7,753 bases of DNA from Ruminococcaceae bacterium UBA4958 (lineage in GTDB: Bacteria > Bacillota > Clostridia > Oscillospirales > Acutalibacteraceae). Shown here in pieces: positions 1-4,756 of the stretch. The DNA lies in the NCBI GenBank assembly GCA_002397355.1, contig DHAI01000079.1, positions 494 to 8,246 on the forward strand, in the 5' to 3' direction. The translations under genes and the position numbers were made by a program. A model generated the notes under the pieces. It saw only the letters and a list, made by a program, of their open reading frames with translations. It did not search any database and was not told where the DNA came from. Position 1 is the stretch's first letter, and every line of letters starts with the position of its first letter.

Positions 1-84
1 CGGTCCCGTCGGTTTTTTCACCGCGCATTTATCGTCGACTCATTAATATATATTATAGCAATAGTAAGCGAATGCCGGCCGATC

Positions 85-106
85 GCGGCGGAGGACGCCG
101 CTTTTT
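85..106 (+). terminator. Rho-independent terminator, plus strand, of an off-window gene
   Basis: A perfect 6-bp GC stem (GCGGCG at 85-90 with CGCCGC at 96-101, 5-nt loop) is followed directly by five T residues (102-106). The T run is present only in the plus-strand reading, so it would end a rightward transcript that starts left of the window. No coding sequence for that transcript is visible in bases 1-84. On the minus strand the same hairpin has no T run, so it is a poor terminator for prfC, and no convincing terminator for prfC is seen between 1 and 171. Confidence 0.7.
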
Positions 107-171
107 CGGAATCTACGCCAACGCTTTGGAAAAAACGCTGTTTCTTTTTCTTTTTGCAAAGGAAAAGAAGG

Positions 172-1770
172 TCAGCCGCCGAATTCGGAGAGCTCGAGGC
201 CTTTGTTGTGTTCCAGCGCCCAGCCGACGCTCCAGTCGCTGGTGAAGAGGAGCAGGTAGCCGCCGCGGAAATCCTGCACGAGCCTCGTGTCGGAGGTCAG
301 GTCCAGATTCTTTATATCCAGCCCCCCCAGCGAGCGCACGCGGCGGATCTCCTCCTGCGGCATGGAGGACATGCGGATGTCCACGTTGTACTCGTTCTTC
401 AGGCGATACTCCAGCACCTCGAACTGAAGCACGCCGACCGCTCCCACGACGACCTCCTCCATGCCGGAATCCGGCTCGTGGAAGATCTGCACCGCGCCCT
501 CCTGCGCGATCTGCGTCATCCCCTTCACGAACTGCTTGCGCTTCATCGTGTCCACCTGCTCCACGCGGGCGAAATGCTCGGGCGCGAACGTCGGGATCCC
601 GGCGAAGCGGAAGGGCTTCGCGGCCGTGCAGAGCGTGTCGCCGATGGAGAAGACGCCGGGGTCGAACAGGCCGATGATGTCGCCCGCGTAAGCCTCCGAT
701 ATGATCTCGCGGTCCTGGGCCATCAGGTGCTGCGGCTGGGCGAGCTTCACCTTGCGGCCGCCCTGCACATGGGTGACCTCCATGCCCTTTTCAAATTTTC
801 CGGAGCAGATGCGGATAAACGCGATGCGGTCGCGGTGCGCCTTGTTCATGTTCGCCTGGATCTTGAACACGAAAGCGGAAAAATCCGGATCGAACGGGCT
901 GATGGGACCGCGGTCCGATTCGCGGGGGAGCGGCGGGGTCGTCATGCGCAGAAACTCCTTGAGGAAAGGCTCCACGCCGAAATTCGTCAGCGCCGAGCCG
1001 AAGAAGACGGGCGACAGCCTGCCCGCGCGGACCGCGTCCATATCGAGGCCGTCCCCCGCGCCGTCGAGGAGCGCGACGTCGTCCGCAAGCCGTTTGGAGA
1101 AGTCCCCGCCGATCAGCCGTTCCGTTTGCGGGTCGTCCAGCGGAACGGCCGTCGCTTTCACTTCCTTCTGCCCGAAAACGGCGTCGCTGTTCGCGCGGAA
1201 GACCAGCACCCTTTTCGTCTCGCGGTCGTAGACGCCCCGGAATTCCTTGCCGGAGCCGATGGGCCAGTTGACCGGGCAGGTGCGGATGCCGAGCAGCTTC
1301 TCGATCTCCTCCATGAGGTCGAACGGATCGCGCGCGTCGCGGTCCATTTTGTTGATGAAGGTAAAGATCGGAATATGGCGCAGCGTGCAGACCTTGAAGA
1401 GCTTGCGGGTCTGCCGCTCCACGCCCTTCGCCGCGTCCAGCACCATCACGGCGGAGTCCGCGGCCATCAGCGTGCGGTAGGTGTCCTCCGAAAAGTCCTC
1501 GTGGCCCGGCGTATCCAGGATATTGATGCAATAGCCCCCATAGCCGAACTGCATGACGGACGAAGTGACGGAGATTCCCCTTTTCTTCTCGATGTCCATC
1601 CAGTCCGAGACGGCGTGGCGCTGCGTCTTCTTCCCCTTGACGGAACCCGCGAGCGCTATGGCGCCGCCGTAAAGCAGCAGCTTCTCCGTCAGCGTCGTCT
1701 TTCCGGCATCCGGGTGGGAAATAATGGCAAACGTCCTTCTCTTTTCGATCTCCTTCTGTGTGTCCGTCAC
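172..1770 (-). CDS. prfC: Peptide chain release factor 3 (RF3), GTPase
   Basis: RF3 is a cytoplasmic translational GTPase that removes RF1 or RF2 from the ribosome after peptide release. Using the GTG start, the product is 532 residues, close to the roughly 529 of the E. coli protein. The GTPase domain is complete: P-loop SHPDAGKTT at 18-26, switch region with RGISVTSS at 64-71, G3 DTPGHEDF at 86-93 and G4 NKMD at 140-143. The EF-Tu-like domain II and RF3-specific C-terminal domain follow and look intact. An ATG ten codons upstream (1798-1800) is in frame, but the Shine-Dalgarno GGAGGA (1777-1782) lies inside that extension, 6 nt before GTG 1768-1770, which makes GTG the likely start. The gene appears monocistronic, with its own promoter at 1839-1867. 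The SHPDAGKTT loop and overall length distinguish it from EF-G and from TypA/LepA. Confidence 0.96.
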   Translation of the reverse strand: MTDTQKEIEKRRTFAIISHPDAGKTTLTEKLLLYGGAIALAGSVKGKKTQRHAVSDWMDIEKKRGISVTSSVMQFGYGGYCINILDTPGHEDFSEDTYRTLMAADSAVMVLDAAKGVERQTRKLFKVCTLRHIPIFTFINKMDRDARDPFDLMEEIEKLLGIRTCPVNWPIGSGKEFRGVYDRETKRVLVFRANSDAVFGQKEVKATAVPLDDPQTERLIGGDFSKRLADDVALLDGAGDGLDMDAVRAGRLSPVFFGSALTNFGVEPFLKEFLRMTTPPLPRESDRGPISPFDPDFSAFVFKIQANMNKAHRDRIAFIRICSGKFEKGMEVTHVQGGRKVKLAQPQHLMAQDREIISEAYAGDIIGLFDPGVFSIGDTLCTAAKPFRFAGIPTFAPEHFARVEQVDTMKRKQFVKGMTQIAQEGAVQIFHEPDSGMEEVVVGAVGVLQFEVLEYRLKNEYNVDIRMSSMPQEEIRRVRSLGGLDIKNLDLTSDTRLVQDFRGGYLLLFTSDWSVGWALEHNKGLELSEFGG

Positions 1771-1776
1771 GATGTT

Positions 1777-1782
1777 TCCTCC
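1777..1782 (-). promoter_or_regulatory. Ribosome binding site that fixes the prfC GTG start
   Basis: GGAGGA on the minus strand lies 6 nt upstream of the GTG at 1770. It falls inside the longer ATG-started reading frame, so it favours GTG as the true initiation codon. Confidence 0.8.
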
Positions 1783-1838
1783 AGCCCTGTTTCCGGGCAA
1801 AATTTCCCCGCTTTTCCACGGGAAACGATAACCGATTC

Positions 1839-1867
1839 ATTATAAAGCTTCCGCCGGGAATAATCAA
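1839..1867 (-). promoter_or_regulatory. Sigma-A type promoter of prfC
   Basis: On the minus strand, TTGATT (1862-1867) and a perfect TATAAT (1839-1844) are separated by 17 bp. The expected transcription start is near 1832, giving a leader of about 60 nt before the GTG start. It is divergent from the promoter at 1921-1949, with about 54 bp between the two -35 boxes. Confidence 0.8.
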
Positions 1868-1920
1868 CCCGTCGGGGGCGCCCCGCCGCAGAAAAAAAGG
1901 ACCGCGCCGGTCGCGGAGAA

Positions 1921-1949
1921 TTGACAAAGAACCCCTTTTCCAATATGAT
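1921..1949 (+). promoter_or_regulatory. Sigma-A type promoter of the exported transglutaminase-like gene
   Basis: TTGACA (1921-1926) and TATGAT (1944-1949) are separated by 17 bp. The start is expected near 1956, about 32 nt before the ATG at 1988, which is preceded by a strong AGGAGGT Shine-Dalgarno at about 1973-1979. The 12-mer GGACCGCGCCGG lies upstream of the -35 box at 1899-1910 and recurs upstream of the promoter at 7186-7215. Confidence 0.85.
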
Positions 1950-1987
1950 AGGAAGTACATCCGGCAGACAGAAGGAGGTCCCAGAGC

Positions 1988-3196
1988 ATGAAGAAAACCG
2001 GTAGGTTTCTCGCTTTGTTCGTCGCCGCTGCGGCCGTATGCAGCGTTTTCACGGCAATGCCCGCGGCGGCGGCGGAATACGACGACGCCGCGGAACAGGC
2101 TGTGGACGGCATCCTCTCCGCAACCGACCCGAAGATGTCGTCCCTGGAAAAAGCGCTTGTCGTCCACGACAAGCTGATCGACGTCTCCCGGTACGATTAT
2201 GAAAATTACCGGGCGGACCGGCTTCCGGCGGCGGATTTCACCGCGGAGGGGCTCCTGCGGAACCGCACCGGCGTCTGCCAGGGCTACGCGCTGGCTTACC
2301 AGCTTCTGATGGACCGCCTCGGCGTGGAAACGATCTGCGTGCACAGCTCCACCCATATGTGGAACATGGTAAAGCTGGGTGGAAACTGGTATCATGTGGA
2401 CTGCACCTTCGACGATCCGGTCATCGTCGATTCCGGCAGCAGCATGCGCAATCACGCCTATTTTCTGCTCAGCGACGGCGCGCTGACCGCGCTTTCCTCG
2501 CGCCTCGGCGACGCGGACCACGCATTCTGGAAAAAAATGTGGTTCCTCGTTCCGCCTGTCGCATCCGACACGCAGTTCGACGCCTACGCCTCCAACGACA
2601 CAACCGGAACGGTTTCCATCCCCTCCGCCGACGGGACCGCCGCAATCACGGACACTTCGTTCTGGTCGACCGCCTCGCGGAGAGAGCTGGATGCGCTGGA
2701 AGCCCCCGTGGCGGCAACCGTATGGCTGGACACGTCTTCCTACCGTTTTGCGGCGGGCGACCAATACGTCATTCTCGCGAGGTCGAACCTCGGGGAATAC
2801 CTGAAAGCCTCATCGTCGAACACGGCGGTCGTCTCCGTGGACAAACAGGTTTCCTCCTCTGGCGGCCGGCTCTTCACCATCCGCGGGAGAGCGCCCGGCA
2901 CAGCCTCCGTAATAGTCACCTCCGCCTGCGGCGCAAAGGCTTCTCTGCCCGTCACCGTCACGGCGCCGCGTTTTACCTGCGACACGGCCGCCGTAACGAT
3001 CAGAACCGGAAAAACCTATCAATTCCTCGTCACCGCCGACAAAGCGCCCGTCTTCCAGGTCGCCACCGTCGGAACGATCGCGCCGGCGCGCGTCAGCGGA
3101 AACCGGTACTTTTATAAAGTGACGGCGACCTCCTCCCTCGGCGTGCACGGCGTCTATATCGACGGCGTAAAGAGCGCGCTCTGCACCTTCGCCTGA
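1988..3196 (+). CDS. Exported transglutaminase-like protein with C-terminal Ig-like domains
   Basis: The 402-residue product has a Sec signal peptide: positive MKKTGR, a hydrophobic stretch at 7-23 and a likely signal peptidase I site after Ala-rich residues near 29. C18 does not fit a lipobox. Residues about 35-185 resemble the transglutaminase/protease-like core: GVCQGYA places the nucleophile at C97, THMWN gives H123, and NWYHVDCTFDDP gives D138, so the Cys-His-Asp triad is intact. Residues about 245-326 resemble a bacterial Ig-like (BIG2) domain, and 328-402 a second beta-sandwich tail (TGKTYQF, YFYKVTA, GVYIDG) of a kind seen in clostridial surface proteins. No LPXTG, SLH or membrane anchor is visible, so it is probably secreted or loosely wall-bound. 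Family members are peptidases, peptide crosslinkers or inactive binders; the substrate cannot be read here. The gene stands alone between its promoter and a terminator. Confidence 0.88.
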   Translation: MKKTGRFLALFVAAAAVCSVFTAMPAAAAEYDDAAEQAVDGILSATDPKMSSLEKALVVHDKLIDVSRYDYENYRADRLPAADFTAEGLLRNRTGVCQGYALAYQLLMDRLGVETICVHSSTHMWNMVKLGGNWYHVDCTFDDPVIVDSGSSMRNHAYFLLSDGALTALSSRLGDADHAFWKKMWFLVPPVASDTQFDAYASNDTTGTVSIPSADGTAAITDTSFWSTASRRELDALEAPVAATVWLDTSSYRFAAGDQYVILARSNLGEYLKASSSNTAVVSVDKQVSSSGGRLFTIRGRAPGTASVIVTSACGAKASLPVTVTAPRFTCDTAAVTIRTGKTYQFLVTADKAPVFQVATVGTIAPARVSGNRYFYKVTATSSLGVHGVYIDGVKSALCTFA

Positions 3197-3222
3197 CCAC
3201 GCGTTCCCCCCTGTCGGGTGGA

Positions 3223-3262
3223 AAAGCCCGCCGCACCCCATGAAGGAGGCGCGGCGGGCTTT
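3223..3262. terminator. Bidirectional terminator between the exported-protein gene and the leftward RNA
   Basis: A perfect 12-bp stem pairs AAAGCCCGCCGC (3223-3234) with GCGGCGGGCTTT (3251-3262) across a 16-nt loop. On the plus strand it lies 26 bp after the stop codon of the exported protein and ends in TTTAT. On the minus strand it ends in TTTTCC and would stop leftward transcription coming from the promoter at 3955-3983. The convergent arrangement suggests use from both sides. Confidence 0.8.
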
Positions 3263-3287
3263 ATCGTTGCGACGGGGACTTGTCACA

Positions 3288-3320
3288 ACGGGGGCCCCGG
3301 CTTGCCGCCGGAGCCCCCGT
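3288..3320. other. Very stable GC hairpin near the 3' end of the leftward RNA
   Basis: ACGGGGGC (3288-3295) pairs perfectly with GCCCCCGT (3313-3320). Inside, CCGGC (3297-3301) pairs with GCCGG (3307-3311) around the loop TTGCC, with a single C/A mismatch between the two helices. There is no T run on either side, so it is not a canonical terminator. It may be the terminal helix, or a stabilising cap against 3' exonuclease, of the leftward RNA. Confidence 0.6.
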
Positions 3321-3723
3321 GTCCTTCTTACGATTCTGACGTTTCCGGGGCCGCTGGATTCCTTTCCGGAGGGCGGCCCGGCCCTAACGCCGGGTCGCCG
3401 CTACACGGAATTCAAACTCCCCAGTCCAACCGCCTTATCACTGCCGCAATGGAACTACCCATTGTGCCGGCCGGCCCATCGCGGGGCCGGATTTTCAGGT
3501 GCCGAAACCGTTGACGCGCGTTGGCTGCCTTAAAAGAACCGCCGTCAAACTGCCGCCGTTCAATTCTGGAACCTGGCATGCTTTTTCAGAAAAGCTGAAA
3601 CTCGGTTTGCAAAGACAGATCACGCCGGCCTCGGATCAAAACTGGACTCTGCTCCTGAGAGACTGGAAAACGACTTCGTGTTGTCTGCTCCTTTTCTCAG
3701 AATCGGCTGCGCTTAACTGTTCT

Positions 3724-3741
3724 TTGGACTCATTCCCTTCC
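3724..3741 (-). repeat. Copy B of an 18-nt imperfect direct repeat inside the leftward RNA
   Basis: Reading leftward this is GGAAGGGAATGAGTCCAA. It matches 17 of 18 positions with copy A at 3806-3823, which has G in place of A at the eighth base. The copies start 82 nt apart. Confidence 0.85.
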
Positions 3742-3805
3742 GTTTACTCTGGCTGGCCGCGGCCCAACAGACCCGGCCGCTGCTGTGAGGCATCTTCCCT
3801 GCCCA

Positions 3806-3823
3806 TTGGACTCACTCCCTTCC
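3806..3823 (-). repeat. Copy A of an 18-nt imperfect direct repeat inside the leftward RNA
   Basis: Reading leftward this is GGAAGGGAGTGAGTCCAA. Its GTGA (3815-3812) can also pair with TCAC (3788-3785), stacked on GGCA/TGCC at 3803-3800 and 3792-3789. The AGTCCAA shared by both copies is complementary to TTGGACT at 3429-3423. Confidence 0.85.
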
Positions 3824-3954
3824 TGTAAAGTCGGAACTCCGGAACCTTACCGATGCGGCACACATCCTTCCCCTATCTTCAGCTCCGCAACCGTTGCGGC
3901 TTCTCTTCGGGTCCGGTCCGCATCCCTCTTTTGTCCCTTTCTTGTTCCGGTTTC

Positions 3955-3983
3955 ATTATAACTGCGTCCACCGGAAATGTCAA
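3955..3983 (-). promoter_or_regulatory. Perfect consensus sigma-A promoter for the leftward noncoding RNA
   Basis: On the minus strand, TTGACA (3978-3983) and TATAAT (3955-3960) match consensus at all 12 positions with a 17-bp spacer. The start is expected near G3948. An A/T-rich inverted repeat, GTTTTT-C-AAAAAC (3986-3998), sits 2 bp upstream of the -35 box and could serve as an UP element or an operator. The downstream DNA holds no protein gene in this direction, which points to a highly expressed noncoding RNA. Confidence 0.87.
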
Positions 3984-4042
3984 TAGTTTTTCAAAAACAT
4001 TCTGGTTCTTTTCATATATTTTAAATCCACACAATTTTCCTG

Positions 4043-4071
4043 TTGACTTTACCCGCCGGGCAGAATACAAT
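4043..4071 (+). promoter_or_regulatory. Sigma-A type promoter of the DUF1292 gene
   Basis: TTGACT (4043-4048) and TACAAT (4066-4071) are separated by 17 bp in AT-rich DNA. The start is expected near 4078, about 40 nt before the ATG at 4119. It is divergent from the noncoding-RNA promoter, with about 59 bp between the -35 boxes. Confidence 0.8.
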
Positions 4072-4118
4072 AATACCAGCGCAAGGAAAGAAGGACCGAC
4101 TGTAAGGAGAGGAACCCG

Positions 4119-4454
4119 ATGCAAGACGATTTTGGTGCGGATCTGCTCACCCTGGTGGACGACGAAGGCAAAGAGCACGAGTTCGAAGTCCTCGACGTGA
4201 TCGACAACGAGGAAGGTTGTTTTTATGCCCTGCAGCCCACTTACGACGATCCGCAGGAAAAGGTAGAAGCGGAAGGTACCTATTATATCTTTGAAGCCGT
4301 GGAAGAAAACGGCGAACAGGAACTGGCCGAAGTGGAAAACGACGTTCTGCTCGACAAGCTGGCAAAACAGTTTGAGGCGCGGTTCGAAGAATTCTTCGGC
4401 GGGGACGACGAAGAAGAAGACGAAAACGGCGGCCAGGACGACGATCCTTCTTAA
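4119..4454 (+). CDS. Small acidic DUF1292-family protein
   Basis: The 111-residue product is strongly acidic. It has a folded N-terminal part of about 55 residues (LLTLVDDEGKEHEFEVLDVI, then EGCFYALQP, and GTYYIFEAVEENGEQEL) typical of DUF1292 (YrzB-like) proteins, which are widespread in Firmicutes with no settled function. The helical segment LLDKLAKQFEARFEEFF (about 77-93) is followed by an extremely acidic tail (DDEEEDENGGQDDD), longer than the short core of many family members. No signal peptide or membrane segment is present, so it is cytoplasmic. The ATG has an AAGGAGAGG Shine-Dalgarno at 4104-4112. In many Firmicutes DUF1292 genes sit with ruvX and alaS; here the gene stands apart, and its transcript probably runs on into the structured element at 4481-4670. 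Confidence 0.88.
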   Translation: MQDDFGADLLTLVDDEGKEHEFEVLDVIDNEEGCFYALQPTYDDPQEKVEAEGTYYIFEAVEENGEQELAEVENDVLLDKLAKQFEARFEEFFGGDDEEEDENGGQDDDPS

Positions 4455-4480
4455 AAACTTCAAATTGCAAATAACAACAC

Positions 4481-4670
4481 GCGCATCCTGCCTGGTGCGC
4501 GGACGAGTGCATCAATAACCCTACAACTTTAAATCGGGAGCTTCGCTCCGACGGCGGACTTCAGACCTCCCGGCTTTCGGGCCGGACGAAGGGAGTGCGA
4601 AGCCGCCGGGCTGGCACCCACCTGCTTTGCGTAGCAGGTTATTCAGCACATTACGGCCAGGCGGGTTTTA
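4481..4670 (+). ncRNA. ssrS: Structured RNA, candidate 6S RNA
   Basis: About 185 nt fold into a long, interrupted rod. Closing helix CCTGCCTGG 4487-4495 pairs with CCAGGCGGG 4657-4665 (one G-U). Next come GTGC 4507-4510 with GCAC 4646-4649, and AATAACC 4514-4520 with GGTTATT 4637-4643. A central opening has the A/U-rich strand CTACAACTTTAAAT (4521-4534) on the 5' side. On the 3' side a small hairpin, ACCTGCT 4620-4626 with AGCAGGT 4633-4639, follows CACCC. The distal arm is GGCGG plus CTTC (4553-4562, one bulged A) with GAAG plus CCGCC (4599-4607), then CTCCC 4567-4571 with GGGAG 4591-4595. Size, central bubble, 3'-strand hairpin after CACCC and terminal arm match the known 6S layout; 6S sequesters sigma-A RNA polymerase. 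No clear promoter lies between the DUF1292 stop and 4481, so it may be processed from that transcript. It could also be another mRNA-tail element. Confidence 0.52.
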
Positions 4671-4681
4671 CAGAAAAGAGT

Positions 4682-4714
4682 TCCCCCGGATTCGAATGAA
4701 TCCGGGGGATTTTT
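4682..4714 (+). terminator. Strong Rho-independent terminator after the candidate 6S RNA
   Basis: A perfect 12-bp stem pairs TCCCCCGGATTC (4682-4693) with GAATCCGGGGGA (4698-4709) around a GAAT loop, then five T residues (4710-4714). It ends the rightward DUF1292/RNA transcript. From the other side it is followed by ACTCTTTTC, so it may act weakly as the terminator for leftward serC-serA, whose stop is 43 bp away. Confidence 0.92.
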
Positions 4715-4722
4715 CATTGCCC

Positions 4723-4742
4723 GCGGCCGCGAAACCGGCCGC
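4723..4742. other. GC-rich hairpin just after the serA stop codon
   Basis: GCGGCCG (4723-4729) and CGGCCGC (4736-4742) form a perfect 7-bp stem with a 6-nt loop, 14 bp beyond the serA stop. It lacks a T run in either direction. It may assist termination at the neighbouring 4682-4709 stem or protect the serA mRNA 3' end. Confidence 0.5.
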
Positions 4743-4756
4743 TTCCGCCCGGCCCT

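Larger units (their letters stand above)
3286..3948 (-). ncRNA. Large structured noncoding RNA, family unassigned
   Basis: A perfect leftward sigma-A promoter (3955-3983) drives a region with no credible protein gene. From the predicted start near 3948 I see many perfect stems. A closed 5' domain: GGAAC 3948-3944 with GTTCC 3845-3841; GATGCGG 3924-3918 with CCGCATC 3858-3852; CCGCAA 3899-3894 with TTGCGG 3890-3885. Then GCGGCC 3780-3775 with GGCCGC 3764-3759; TTTCAG 3600-3595 with CTGAAA 3589-3584; CCGGCCC 3490-3484 with GGGCCGG 3477-3471; CAATGG 3464-3459 with CCATTG 3452-3447; a 10-bp stem with one mismatch at 3399-3372; and a 13-bp stem with one mismatch at 3320-3288. The 3' end is uncertain: that last hairpin or the terminator at 3223-3262 (about 727 nt). 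Size and ornateness recall OLE, ROOL or GOLLD, but I recognise no diagnostic motif and no oapA-like gene is nearby. RNase P RNA and tmRNA signatures were sought and not found. Confidence 0.68.

Noticed and set aside
1..20. T-run at 13-18 as the end of another terminator
   Set aside because: The presumed left stem arm would be outside the window and the visible CGGT/ACCG pairing is only 4 bp, so it cannot be supported.
154..1845. 563-codon plus-strand open frame and 657-codon minus-strand frame (791-2764) around prfC
   Set aside because: Both are out-of-frame shadows of prfC and the exported-protein gene; RF3 is unambiguous in its own frame and the shadows show only low-complexity Arg/Gly/Ala composition.
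3218..3828. Three plus-strand frames of about 97-109 codons (3218-3514, 3240-3533, 3499-3828)
   Set aside because: They lack ribosome sites and recognisable motifs, run through perfect hairpins, and one begins inside the terminator loop. They read as chance frames through the leftward noncoding RNA.
3286..3948. Interpretation as RNase P RNA or tmRNA
   Set aside because: The RNA is too long, and I found neither the conserved P RNA core sequences nor a tmRNA 5'/3' acceptor pair or tag frame.
3853..4463. Plus frame 3853-4200 and minus frame 3879-4463
   Set aside because: Both run across the divergent promoters at 3955-4071, and the minus frame is antisense to the DUF1292 gene. No supporting start signal.
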